This document shows, one piece after another, positions 1-9,342 of a stretch of 39,375 nucleotides of DNA. The notes beneath the pieces were generated by a model. That model worked only from the letters and a program-made list of their open reading frames with translations. It ran no database searches and was not told the origin of the DNA. A program made the translations under genes and the position numbers. The DNA lies in contig CAJFFP010000020.1 in the NCBI GenBank assembly GCA_904373325.1, positions 1 through 39,375 on the forward strand, given 5' to 3'. The stretch comes from Candidatus Gallimonas merdigallinarum (GTDB lineage: Bacteria > Bacillota > Clostridia > Christensenellales > Borkfalkiaceae). The stretch's first letter is position 1; each line of letters opens with the position of its first letter.

Positions 1-249
1 GGCAAAGTGGTCGAGGTGGGAATGGGTGACGAAGATGTACTTCACACTGTCCATGCGCAGGCGGTACTGCATGGCATGGATGAAGGAATCGGACGGATAG
101 TCGATGAGAAAATCGTCGTCGATGATCGCCTGCGAGCGGGTACGGAGATTTTTTCCGCCCGCTTTTCGCGCCGCCTCGCAGTACGCACAGCCGCAGTACA
201 TGGCGGGGAAGCCCTCCGCCGCGCCCGTACCCAAAAATCTGAATTTCAT
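1..249 (-). CDS. PhnP-like MBL-fold metallohydrolase (N-terminal part, runs off the window)
   Basis: This is the first 83 codons of a gene that continues past the left edge. The protein begins MKFRFLGTGAAEGFPA, followed by a CGCAYC cysteine cluster and the THSHLDHF metal-binding motif (H-x-H-x-D-H type). This arrangement is typical of PhnP-like phosphoribosyl cyclic phosphodiesterases and related metallo-beta-lactamase-fold phosphodiesterases. The start at 249 is supported by an AGAGAGG ribosome binding site 7 bases upstream. It lies 67 bases downstream of the large lipoprotein gene on the same strand, so it may be the last gene of the sugar operon or have its own transcript. The substrate is unknown. 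The fold assignment is firm; the PhnP-like subfamily is inference from the N-terminal motifs. Confidence 0.8.
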   Translation of the reverse strand, partial: MKFRFLGTGAAEGFPAMYCGCAYCEAARKAGGKNLRTRSQAIIDDDFLIDYPSDSFIHAMQYRLRMDSVKYIFVTHSHLDHFA

Positions 250-279
250 AAACTTACCTCTCTTTATTTCCCGTTATTT

Positions 280-303
280 CCCGCGCGGCGTTCGCCGCGC
301 GGG
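280..303. terminator. GC-rich hairpin between the lipoprotein and MBL genes
   Basis: An 11-bp perfect inverted repeat (CCCGCGCGGCG at 280-290 pairing with 293-303) lies just downstream of the lipoprotein stop at 317. Neither strand has a real T-tract after the stem, so it is not a classical intrinsic terminator. It may be an attenuator or an mRNA-stabilising hairpin. Confidence 0.4.
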
Positions 304-316
304 AACGTTTGCTCCG

Positions 317-2980
317 TTATGCTTCTGCCGTGGTAATCACGTAATCGGTCTCGCCGCTGCCGGGCGTGTTCGTATAGAACATTCCGCCGATACGGACTTC
401 GGAAATATTCGGGAAATGCCCGCTTGCATTCGTCTGCCCGAACCCGCACTGCAACAGGAATCCCGTACCCGCGGCGGCATTGCTCGAATAGAACATATCA
501 AGAGATAAATATACCGTGATCCATGTATTCGCCTGCAAGCCTGCGTGTTCCCTGTCATTCCTGTATATGGCATTCTGTTGAAGGAAATATCCGCTGACGC
601 CGTTCGTATTGCTGTCGGAAACATAATACAATTCTACCGCAATGTAGTCGTACACCGTTTCCGCATTGCAGGTCGCGCGCGTATTCGGGTCAAAATACAG
701 GGACTGCCAATTGTCCGTACCCTGCCAGCTCAGATACGCCTGCTCCCCTTCGTTTTCGGCAACGTACCCGAACGTTCCGGAAGGCTGCGTGAACAGATCG
801 ACGACGGAATCATCGGACATATCGAGGAATTGCGTACTCGTGTCAGGCTCCGTCACAGGCACAAAGCCTTTCAGGCGAACTTCCTGCACGTTGGGGAAAT
901 GTCCGCTCGTGCCGTCGCCCTGATCGAACCCGACTTGCAGGAAGTCTGCGGAGCCTGCCAGAATGCGGTCAGTCAGCTCAGAAAGCGGAATATATGCCGT
1001 GTACCACGCGTCGTGCGGGATCTGGCGCAATTTGTTTTCAGCCGTATCGGTATTCCCGAACATCGCCTTGCCGCAGAACCAACCCGTCACGTTGCCCGTC
1101 GCGCCGTCCGTCTGATAATAGACCTGCACTTTCAGGTACTCGTATCCCTGCTCCTGCAAGGCGGCAACCGTCGTATTGAAGTTGATGTAGAGGAATCTCC
1201 AATTCGTGCTTCCCGTCCATGTGAGATACTGTCCTTCCGCATTGTATCCCACGGTTGTATCCGCAGAGGCGGTTACATATTCGAGCACGTCGGCATTGCG
1301 CATATCGAGCAATGCGCCCGTCGTGTTCGCCGCCTTGTCGATCGTGATTTCCAGCGTCTGCGTCGCCGCGTCTTTGTACGTATAGGTGACGGTGAGCTTT
1401 CCGCTCGACGCAGGCGTATACGTTGCGCTCGTAATGTTTTCTTCGCGCGCGTCGCCGTACGCAGGCTCGAATACCGCGCTGTACTCTGCCACGTTTTGCG
1501 TGGCTGCGCCGTCCACCCAGATCTGTCCCGTCGGAATGGTGTACTCCTGCATTGCCGTGCCGCTGTCCACCTCATCGGGCAGAACGATCTGCGTGTTGCT
1601 GTTCACCGAGAACGTACCGCTGACAGAACCGAGATACCGCTCGTCCGCAGAAGTAATCGTGTAGGTATAAGTTCCAATCGGGAGATCGGCGCTGATCACG
1701 TTTCCGCTGATCGTGCTTTGTACCGGCTTCTGCGTTGCCGAATCTCTGATTTCCGCCGTGAACGCGTTCGCTCCCGTTGCGACCGTGAGCGTAACGCTGC
1801 TCGTCTGCCCGGGCGTGACCTCGGGCGCGGACACCGTGACTTCGGGCGCAAAATCGTATCTTGCCATGACGGCGCCGAGGCGGACCTCCGTCACGTTCGC
1901 ATGGTTGCCGCTGTTCGGAGCCATAACGTTGATCGGGAACAGTGCTTTTGAACCGATATTGTTGAAGAAGGTCTCCGCGTCTATGCTGACTTTTGCCCAC
2001 GTATTGCCGGGGAACGTACGCATGAGCGGATCGGCGTCGCCCGTAGTACCGCCGAGCAGACCGATCTTCACGTTTTTGGAACTCGTTACAAAGTAGACCC
2101 AGAACTCCGCCTCGTCAAACTCGGCGTAGGCGTCGATCTCCTGACGGGGCGTCAGGCGGAGATCCACCCAATTCCCCGCCGTAAGCTGCGAGAAGTCAAA
2201 TTTCAGATACGCGCCCTGATAGTCGCCCTCGGAAGAGGTCTCCGTCGAGATATCGATTTTATCCGTTGCAATGCCCGCGCCTGCCGTGAAGGAGACCTGC
2301 GCGGCGGGATCGTATACGTCGGGCGAGAATATCTCGCCTTCGAGAACGGCATTATCGACGATAAAGGAACGCGTCGCCGTCTTACTCTGTCCGTTTTCTT
2401 TGGAAGCCGTCACTTCGATCTGATAGCTGCCGACTTCGGAAGGCGAAAAGTAATATCTGCCCTCCCGCTCGGTAAGTCCTGTAACTTCCGTCTTGGAATC
2501 CCCTTCCACAAGATACACTTTCACCGTGACCGCCGGCTGCGTTCCCGCAAGGTCGCTCACCGAAATTTCGGGCAGACGGTACTCGGTATTCACAATCCCG
2601 TCGTCGGGCTTGTTGATGTTGATCACGGGCGCGGTGTTGTCTGTCACGCTGAGCGTAACGACGCTCTGCTGCGTCTCCGTGTCCGAAATCAACGCCGTGT
2701 AGGTGATGGTGTATCCGCTCACGTCGCTGACGTCAAAGCTGTTCTCGAACACGGGAACCGCGCCGCCGTCCTGCGTGACGACCTGCGAGCTCAGACGGTA
2801 CGTTGTGCCGTCCTCGCCCTCGACCTGCGTTCTCAGCTCGTACACGCTGCCAAGCTCCGCCGTCTCTTCCGTTTCGGCAGGGAAATCTTTAAGCGAGACG
2901 CCCGAGCCGCACGCCGCCAATCCGAAGCAGAGCGACGCCGCAAGCAGCATAGCCGCTATGGCAATAGTCTTTTTCTTCAT
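317..2980 (-). CDS. Large secreted lipoprotein with Ig-like and three carbohydrate-binding-like modules
   Basis: This is an 887-residue lipoprotein with a signal peptide starting MKKKTIAIA and a LAAC lipobox, so it should be anchored on the outer face of the membrane. Residues about 30-215 look like two Ig-like or cadherin-like beta-sandwich domains (TDNTAPVI junction). Three similar modules follow at about 230-375, 556-705 and 720-868. Each ends in a related motif: SGNHANVTEVRLG, SGHFPNVQEVRLK and SGHFPNISEVRIG. Further Ig-like domains separate modules 1 and 2. The modules resemble galactose-binding-like carbohydrate-binding domains, but no named CBM family is recognised. The ATG at 2980 has an AAGGGG ribosome binding site, 34 bases after the previous gene. 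A role in capturing polysaccharide at the surface for the adjacent ABC transporter is inference. Confidence 0.8.
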   Translation of the reverse strand: MKKKTIAIAAMLLAASLCFGLAACGSGVSLKDFPAETEETAELGSVYELRTQVEGEDGTTYRLSSQVVTQDGGAVPVFENSFDVSDVSGYTITYTALISDTETQQSVVTLSVTDNTAPVININKPDDGIVNTEYRLPEISVSDLAGTQPAVTVKVYLVEGDSKTEVTGLTEREGRYYFSPSEVGSYQIEVTASKENGQSKTATRSFIVDNAVLEGEIFSPDVYDPAAQVSFTAGAGIATDKIDISTETSSEGDYQGAYLKFDFSQLTAGNWVDLRLTPRQEIDAYAEFDEAEFWVYFVTSSKNVKIGLLGGTTGDADPLMRTFPGNTWAKVSIDAETFFNNIGSKALFPINVMAPNSGNHANVTEVRLGAVMARYDFAPEVTVSAPEVTPGQTSSVTLTVATGANAFTAEIRDSATQKPVQSTISGNVISADLPIGTYTYTITSADERYLGSVSGTFSVNSNTQIVLPDEVDSGTAMQEYTIPTGQIWVDGAATQNVAEYSAVFEPAYGDAREENITSATYTPASSGKLTVTYTYKDAATQTLEITIDKAANTTGALLDMRNADVLEYVTASADTTVGYNAEGQYLTWTGSTNWRFLYINFNTTVAALQEQGYEYLKVQVYYQTDGATGNVTGWFCGKAMFGNTDTAENKLRQIPHDAWYTAYIPLSELTDRILAGSADFLQVGFDQGDGTSGHFPNVQEVRLKGFVPVTEPDTSTQFLDMSDDSVVDLFTQPSGTFGYVAENEGEQAYLSWQGTDNWQSLYFDPNTRATCNAETVYDYIAVELYYVSDSNTNGVSGYFLQQNAIYRNDREHAGLQANTWITVYLSLDMFYSSNAAAGTGFLLQCGFGQTNASGHFPNISEVRIGGMFYTNTPGSGETDYVITTAEA

Positions 2981-3014
2981 AATTTTTACCCCTTATAATT
3001 TATTCTCTCGCAAA

Positions 3015-4217
3015 TCAGTCCCTGATCTCAATGCGGAAATTATCGAAGAAATACTCTTTTTCTCCCGTATAATCGTCCTTATAAGAGATCTGGAAATTGC
3101 CCATTGCCGTCAGGAAGGCGTTCTCCATGGCAAGCAGGTCGGCAACGCAGTACTCGTAACTCGTCCACGTGTGCGGCGCGCAGTAATTTTCCGTCGAAAG
3201 AAGCTGGCTCGTCGGCGTACGGTACACCATGCACAGATTCACCGTAGTATCGGTATTGTTGTACGTCTCGAAGCAGATATACGCGTTTTCCGCCGTTTCC
3301 GCATCCATGCCGAACAGCGCGGTCTTATCGAGCAGTTTGGACGAGATTTCCATTTGCAGCCAATTTCCGGAATTTGTCCCGCCGAACTTGGCGTGCAGGA
3401 CCTTTTCGCCCGAAGGCGCCGTAAGGCCATAATCGGACGCTTCGACGACTTCCACAAGCCCGGGATTATCGTTGGTGAACATATAGCCCTGCCAGAGGCT
3501 CTCGAAATCGGCGATCTCGTTCTCGCGCAGAGATACGTCGAACTTCGTTTCCGACTTATCGGGTTTTTTAATCAGCCACATATTGTCGAGATAGTAGCGC
3601 GGCGTTCTGCCCTCTCCGTCCTCCACGACGTTGGCAGATTCTGCGCTTTCAAAGCGGAAGTACACGCCGGGAACTTCGGTCAGGTCGCCCACGATGGAGA
3701 GCAGCGACGCCTCCACCTGCAATTCGCAGCTATTCCACCCGGGTTTGAGCGTAAAACTCTTTTCCCCGACGCGGCTGATCGACGTGACGCCATTCAGATC
3801 GGAGGCAAAACCCGCGTAAATCGTCTCGTCCTCGTCCTGCGCGTTGTAAATATCGAAGGAGAGATAGTCCGCATAGACGAGGTCCGCATAGTCGAAACCG
3901 TAGGTATCCGATTTGAGCGAGAACATGACGATGGGCGCGGCGGACGAAGCGTACCTCCCGCCGAGCGGGTCGAGACGGGCGGAGCGTTCGCCCTCCGTCA
4001 CGTACTGCTTGTCCGTATTCAGGCTGACTTTGCCGAAGTCGTTGTAGATGAGCGCCGTCTGCAAATCGGGCGTCCAGTTTTCAAACCCGTTGACGAGGAC
4101 GTCCTCTTTGAGCGCGGCGTCGGGGTCGGTCGTCTCTCCGCCGCCGCAAGCCGCAAATCCTGCTGCGCAGCACGAAAGCGTCAGCAATCCCGCAAGAAGA
4201 ACAAATTTCTTTTTCAT
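3015..4217 (-). CDS. Secreted lipoprotein with two jelly-roll-like domains
   Basis: This is a 400-residue protein with a lipoprotein signal (MKKKFVLLAGLL, lipobox FAAC). The mature part contains two similar halves. The first opens with VNGFENW and closes with YYLDNMWL. The second opens with IADFESLW and closes with YFFDNFRIE. The F-E-x-W/L opening and the (Y/F)-x-DN-x-(W/R) ending are typical of beta-jelly-roll carbohydrate-binding modules, although no exact family can be assigned. An AAGGGGG ribosome binding site precedes the ATG at 4217. The gene starts 12 bases after the frame-restored end of the DUF4091 gene, so it is in the same operon. A glycan-binding role is inference; no catalytic motif was seen. 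Confidence 0.75.
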   Translation of the reverse strand: MKKKFVLLAGLLTLSCCAAGFAACGGGETTDPDAALKEDVLVNGFENWTPDLQTALIYNDFGKVSLNTDKQYVTEGERSARLDPLGGRYASSAAPIVMFSLKSDTYGFDYADLVYADYLSFDIYNAQDEDETIYAGFASDLNGVTSISRVGEKSFTLKPGWNSCELQVEASLLSIVGDLTEVPGVYFRFESAESANVVEDGEGRTPRYYLDNMWLIKKPDKSETKFDVSLRENEIADFESLWQGYMFTNDNPGLVEVVEASDYGLTAPSGEKVLHAKFGGTNSGNWLQMEISSKLLDKTALFGMDAETAENAYICFETYNNTDTTVNLCMVYRTPTSQLLSTENYCAPHTWTSYEYCVADLLAMENAFLTAMGNFQISYKDDYTGEKEYFFDNFRIEIRD

Positions 4218-4229
4218 CTGCTCACCCCC

Positions 4230-6723
4230 TTAAAAATGGTATACCGTCATCTGCCCGAGATATACGGTCATTGCGTCATAATTTGCTGCAAGGTCTGTGA
4301 AGTAAAGTCCGACAGACTCTACCGTACCCCCCCCCCAGAATCTGCGAAAGATCGGTAATTTCCAGCGTATTCCATCCGGGGTCGAGCGTTTCGTTGGCGA
4401 CCGAGACGCCGTAACTGCTCCCCGCAAAGCGCACCGTAAGGCGGAGCGGGATCTCGTCCGTCCCGGGGTTGAAGATGGTGAGAACGAGCGTCTTGGTATC
4501 TGTTCCGATTGCGGAAGCCACGCTGCCGCCCGCATAGATATACTGATTGCCGCCTGTAACGGAGCCGATCGAGAGCTGCAAGATCTGCCCTTCGCCCGCG
4601 CCGACGGAAGCGCCGTCGACGACTGCCGCCGTCAGAGCCCCGCCCCCTTCCGAAACGGCTGCGAGCATATCTTCCGCGCTGAGGATGGTAATTGTGCTCT
4701 CGGGGAAGGAGAAACTCTCGGAAACGCCTTCCTTGCTCACCGTGAAGGAGAGATTGCCGACGGTCTGCGTGTCGAGCGTAAGTTTCCACGTATTCGAGCC
4801 AGCGTCCGCGACCTGAATCCCGTCGGAAGCGGTCAGAACGGTGCCCGCCGCCCCGCGCACGGTGTACGTCACGGAAGTTCCGTTCTCCTCAATGTCGGTG
4901 ATCCCGACGGAGAGCGGACTTTCCGCAAGTTCCAGAAGGCGGATGACCGTCTCGCGCGCGAGCCGCATCCGCTCCGAGGTGGAAACGACCTTCGCGCCCT
5001 GATAGATGAGGGAAGAAACTTTGCGCTGAATGTCCTCCCAATCGTACCCCGCCGCCGTATACTTTTCGTGCAGAGCGTACCAGAGCTCGTACTCTTCCGC
5101 GCCGTCGCGGATGGCTTCCAGCCGCAGCGACGGGAGCGGTTCGTCCATGCCGTAGGGCGCGCCGGGATACATCAGATACCCGTCGCCGTTGGCGCGTTCA
5201 TACCGTTCCGCCGTGCCGTAGTAGTCGTCGATGGGAAGATACGAGCCGTTGCCCGCGTATTTCTGATACAGATCCGCCGCCCAATAAAAGTTGCCCGTAA
5301 TATCGTACTCGCTCATCATCCAGCTCAGCGATCTTGCGGAAACGAGCGTGTCTTCGATGTGGTAGGTCGGATAGGGCGAAGTCGGCTGAACGCAGGTGTA
5401 GATCCACCGCTGTTCCTGCTGCGCGTACACCTCGCGCTGTTCCGCGCTGTCGTACAAATTGATGAGCGGACAGGACGTAATGATCTTCTCCGCGTCCGAA
5501 CCGGCTTCGGGCGACCACGCGGTCGTCAGGGAGACGATGAGCGGGAAGTTATCGAGCGAGGCTTCGATCTGTCCGACAAATTCATCCGATATGCCCATCT
5601 CCTCCGCCTGCGCGTTCAGATAATCCTTCGCTTGGGAGACCGCGCTTTCAAACTGTGCGGCAACGCCGGGAACGCGGTCGAGCGTATCGTTGAGGTCAGG
5701 CTCGTCGATGATGCTGACCGTGCAGATCGCGTAAGACATCAGGTCGAATCCAAGCTGCGTCTCCGCGTTGTAGCTTTCGAGGGAAGTATCGATGATGGCG
5801 TTGAGGTATTTCCCGAAAATACTTCCGTTCAGCGTCGGCAGTCCGGTAGAAGAATCCGTCATCGTCGGCGTGGGAACGGCAAACGTGCTCATTTTCGGAT
5901 TTTCCTGCAACAGCTCGTACGCCTTGTCCGCATACGCCGAGATGCTCTCATCCGTGTAGTTGGAGTCGTTGCCGAACATGATAAGCCCGGGAGAGATGCG
6001 GTATTCCGCCATCATGGAAATGTAGGAATCGAGCATATCCTGCGTGCTGTCGAGCTCGCCCAGCCAGTGCGCGAACGTGACGTTGAATTTCGACTTCGTG
6101 TGCGTCGTCTGGCTCACGGTGATCTCGTTGACGGTAAGCGTGACGGGAACGGAGATCTGCACGCCGTCGCAGGTGATGGCGATCGTGCCGCTGTACGTTC
6201 CCGACGCCTGATCCACGGGGACGTTGAACGTCACGTACAGCCCCTGATTGTTCCCTGCGGCGATCTCGTTTTCGCCGTACTCGACCGCTTTCTCCACGGG
6301 CAGGAGCGCGTCGGGATACCACCCCGCTTCCGCGCCGTTGCCCTCGTACACGTTTGTGATTTCGATGTATTTTTCGTGGTACACGAGGATGTTATCCGCA
6401 GAGAACGTATGTCCCGCGCCGTCCGAAAGATCGGAGACGGTCACGTTATAATCGGCGATGTCCTTCTGCGCCGTTAAAATAAGCTGCGTGCTCTCGTATT
6501 CGCCCTTGCAGGCGCTGACCGTTACCTTCGGGTCAAAGCGGACGGAAGCATACTCGTCGTACCCGCTGCGCATGATCTTTTCCGTTGCGTAAGTAGACCA
6601 CACTTCCACGGTCTCTTCGCTCGCGATCGTGTGCAGCACGCTGCCCATGGGGAGCGAAACCGTTGCCGCGGCAAGAAGAAATGCCGCCGCTTTCATCCCC
6701 GCTCTGTTCTTCGTTCTGCTCAT
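4230..6723 (-). CDS. DUF4091-type glycosidase-like secreted protein, frameshifted at a G10 tract
   Basis: The chosen start is 6723 (MSRTKNRAG), which has a GGAGGGG ribosome binding site; an upstream in-frame start at 6804 lacks one. A signal peptide covers about residues 10-35. A beta-sandwich domain (about 40-190) is followed by a barrel-like central region. Near residue 534 is the motif RLEAIRDGAEEYE, typical of DUF4091 proteins, which are considered glycoside-hydrolase-like. The C-terminal part (about 600 onward) is a beta-rich binding-like module. As read, the frame ends at 4276 with the unrelated tail YGRVCRTLLHRPCSKL. Removing one G from the ten-G run (4327-4336) gives a hydrophobic beta-strand ending, TVESVGLYFTDLAANYD, and a stop at 4230, 12 bases before the next gene. 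The full product would be about 830 residues. The cause may be sequencing error, slippage or real mutation. Confidence 0.75.
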
Positions 6724-6815
6724 TTTTCCCCTCCTTGTCAGCCTATGGAGATGCCCGCCTGCGAGCAGGCGATCCTGAACCGGCTGCTGTTGTTCTCCGT
6801 CCAATACTGAATGAT

Positions 6816-8396
6816 CTAGTCGTAGACCTCCTGCGCGGTAGACCCGTTCGTCTGAAATTCATACCCCGGGTTTTCGCAGGGATACCATGACGAGAACCCG
6901 CCGCGCAGAACAAGCGGATACTTCGCGACGTTGGGCATAATGTTCAGATCGGGATCGCTGAACAGTTCCAGACGCTGCTGCTGCATGGCGGAGAAGCTGT
7001 TCCAGAGCTCCGTGTTCTCCTGATAGTTGTAGTCGAACGGAAGGCTTGCGCCGCCCGTCATGGACGCGTACGTTTCCAGCGATTTGTCCGTCGCCATGTA
7101 CAGAATGAAATCCGCCGCAAGTTCTTTCGCAGGGGAGCATTCGGGGATAACGACGTTATGACGGGGACCGATGGAATAGACGAGCATGCGCGCGTCATGC
7201 ACGGTCTGATAGTCTGTATCCTTAATTCCCTTGCCCGCAAGTTCGGGATACTTTGCCGCCGCCTCTTCGATGGTATTGCAGCCGTTATCGACCGCCTCCA
7301 CGATGAGCGAAAGCGTCGCGTCGTCCGGAATGGACGGCGTCTTTTCGCGGATGGAGCTGAGCACGGGCGTGTTCATCAGGCGCACTTCGCCCGCCCCGGG
7401 TGCGGATGCGGCAAAGTCGCGCTCCTCCATATCGAACCAGTCGCCGTTCGCCATGAAGAGCGAAACGCCCATGACGACTTCGTTCTGCGCGCGGCGGTAT
7501 GCGTCGCGCTCTGCGGAGGGATACAGACGGGTATAGTCCATCATCGCGTCTGTCGCTTCCAGCGCTTTGAGCCTCCCCGTCTGACGGGTCACGGCGCTGT
7601 TGCCCGCGATCCCGTCGCTGACGCCCTCGAAATAGTTGACGTAATTTCCGACGCCCTCATACTGCGCCCACCACGTTTCGACCGTATAGTTGATATATGC
7701 GGAAACGCCGTAGGTGACGAACGCCGATTGGGAAGCGTATACGTTCCTGTCGACGGACTGCCCCACCGTATAATCGCCGGACGCGCCTGCAACGTAGCTG
7801 CCCGTGCTGATGCTCTCGGCAATGGCGAAAAGTTCGTCCGTCGTGTTCGGCTCTTCAAAGCCGAGCTCTTCCAGAACGGTGGCGTTGTAGGCGATCCCCG
7901 CCATGCCGGAGGCAAACGTCGCGGTGTAATAGTGCGGATCCTCCGCGGTGCTGTCGGGATCGCGGTTGGATTCGAGAACGGAATCGAACATTTTCTCCGC
8001 GAACGTGACGTCCTCGCCGGGGACGGTCTTGTTATAGACGAGCTCGGTCAGATCCACCGTCTTGCCTTCGCTTGCGCCGAGGTAAGATTCGAGGTTTGTG
8101 CACATGATGACGTCGTAGTTCGTGCTGTTGTTTTCCAGCCAGTTCTTGGAGTTCTGCTCCACGGCGTCCTGCGCGAAATCGATCTGTAAGTTGGGATATT
8201 TTTCCTTGACCCAATCCTCCTGCGCGAAATCTTCGAGCATCTGCTCTGCCCACGCATACCCGTAGCCCAGATTGCAAACATACACTTCCAGCGTCTCCGG
8301 ACTCTCGGAGTCGACGTTGGAGCCGCAGCCGGCAAACGCCGCGAGCGACGTACCCGCAAGCATTGCGGCGACTGCAACAGAAACAACCTTCTTCAT
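6816..8396 (-). CDS. Sugar ABC transporter substrate-binding lipoprotein (CUT1 type), ending at an early TAG
   Basis: This is a 526-residue extracellular solute-binding protein with a lipoprotein signal (MKKVVSVAVAAML, lipobox FAGC). It follows the family 1 pattern, including an N-terminal LEVYVCNLGYGYAW strand and a central hinge-type region. An AGGAGG ribosome binding site precedes the ATG at 8396. It sits 25 bases after the second permease gene and should deliver ligand to those permeases. The frame ends at a TAG (6816-6818). The same frame stays open for 25 more codons (IIQYWTENN and onward, stop TGA at 6738-6740). That tail looks like the usual C-terminal helix of binding proteins and would bring the gene to within 14 bases of the next start. 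The TAG is therefore probably premature. The ligand cannot be told from the sequence. Confidence 0.88.
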   Translation of the reverse strand: MKKVVSVAVAAMLAGTSLAAFAGCGSNVDSESPETLEVYVCNLGYGYAWAEQMLEDFAQEDWVKEKYPNLQIDFAQDAVEQNSKNWLENNSTNYDVIMCTNLESYLGASEGKTVDLTELVYNKTVPGEDVTFAEKMFDSVLESNRDPDSTAEDPHYYTATFASGMAGIAYNATVLEELGFEEPNTTDELFAIAESISTGSYVAGASGDYTVGQSVDRNVYASQSAFVTYGVSAYINYTVETWWAQYEGVGNYVNYFEGVSDGIAGNSAVTRQTGRLKALEATDAMMDYTRLYPSAERDAYRRAQNEVVMGVSLFMANGDWFDMEERDFAASAPGAGEVRLMNTPVLSSIREKTPSIPDDATLSLIVEAVDNGCNTIEEAAAKYPELAGKGIKDTDYQTVHDARMLVYSIGPRHNVVIPECSPAKELAADFILYMATDKSLETYASMTGGASLPFDYNYQENTELWNSFSAMQQQRLELFSDPDLNIMPNVAKYPLVLRGGFSSWYPCENPGYEFQTNGSTAQEVYD

Positions 8397-8421
8397 TATA
8401 TTTCCTCCTTTTTTACGCGTA

Positions 8422-9330
8422 TCAGCCTTTCAATCCGCCGACAGCAAAGTTCTTCATAATGACGTTGGAAAAACAGGAAAATACCACGAGGACGGGGATC
8501 ATGGAGATGACGAGCGCCGCGAAATAAGCGGGAGAGTTCCCTTCGCGGGGCAGCGTTCTCGAAACCCCGTACATGCCCGACGCGATCGTCGGGAAACTCG
8601 GAAGGTACATCAGCACGTCCATGTATTCGTTCCATGCGCTGATCCCCGACAAAATGCACAGCGTGACGGTTGCGGGCAGCGCCATAGGAAGCATGATGCT
8701 GAAAAATACCCGCGCGTGCCCCGCGCCGTCCATGAACGCCGCCTCCGCATAGCTCCACGAAACGTTCTTGAAAAAGCCGTACATGACGAGGAAATTCAGC
8801 CCCGTGCCGCACAGGTGTTTCAGAATAACGTACAGGGGAGAATCGTACAGATGCAGCACGTTATAGACGAGGTTGAACATTGCGCCCGTCGTACCGACGG
8901 TGGGAACGGTCATCGTGAAGATGATCGCGCCGTACATAAGCCCGCGCGCCTTGAATCTGTATTTTGCGAGCGCGTAGCCCGTAAAGGCGCTCATCAGCAC
9001 GCCGCCCAGCACACAGGCGAGCGTGTACCATATGCTGTTGAAGAACATCATGAAGATGTTCGCCCCGTTGTAACTCAGCTGCGTGAAGGCGTAGCTGTAA
9101 TTTTCCCAATGCAGCGAAGTCGGAAACGCAAAGCCCTCGCCGTACATCTGATTGAGTTCATAGATCGTTCTGTCTTGCAGCGAGTTGACGAGCAGCCAGA
9201 AGAGCGGAAAGAGAAGGCTCACGGCATACGCCAGAAAAATGATAAAAACAATGGCATACAGGACTTTTTCCCCTTTTGAACGCTGATAGAGGATGGCAGC
9301 CTCAACCGGTTTTCTGTGTAAAATACGCAT
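8422..9330 (-). CDS. Carbohydrate ABC transporter permease, MalG-like
   Basis: This 302-residue integral membrane protein is the MalG-type half of a CUT1 sugar importer. The cytoplasmic EAA loop reads EAAFMDGAGHARVFFSIMLP, the site that docks the ATPase. About six hydrophobic segments are visible, starting with one at residues 25-50. The gene begins 12 bases after the upstream permease and ends 25 bases before the binding-protein gene, so the three are co-transcribed. No ATPase gene is present in the window, so the transporter probably shares a general MsmX/UgpC-type ATPase encoded elsewhere, as is common in Bacillota. Confidence 0.93.
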   Translation of the reverse strand: MRILHRKPVEAAILYQRSKGEKVLYAIVFIIFLAYAVSLLFPLFWLLVNSLQDRTIYELNQMYGEGFAFPTSLHWENYSYAFTQLSYNGANIFMMFFNSIWYTLACVLGGVLMSAFTGYALAKYRFKARGLMYGAIIFTMTVPTVGTTGAMFNLVYNVLHLYDSPLYVILKHLCGTGLNFLVMYGFFKNVSWSYAEAAFMDGAGHARVFFSIMLPMALPATVTLCILSGISAWNEYMDVLMYLPSFPTIASGMYGVSRTLPREGNSPAYFAALVISMIPVLVVFSCFSNVIMKNFAVGGLKG

Positions 9331-9342
9331 TTTCGCCCCTCC

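Noticed and set aside
6816-6818. General recoding of TAG as a sense codon.
   Set aside because: mutS2 ends with TAG exactly where the Smr domain ends, and the AlkD-like gene ends TAG TGA, so TAG works as a stop here.
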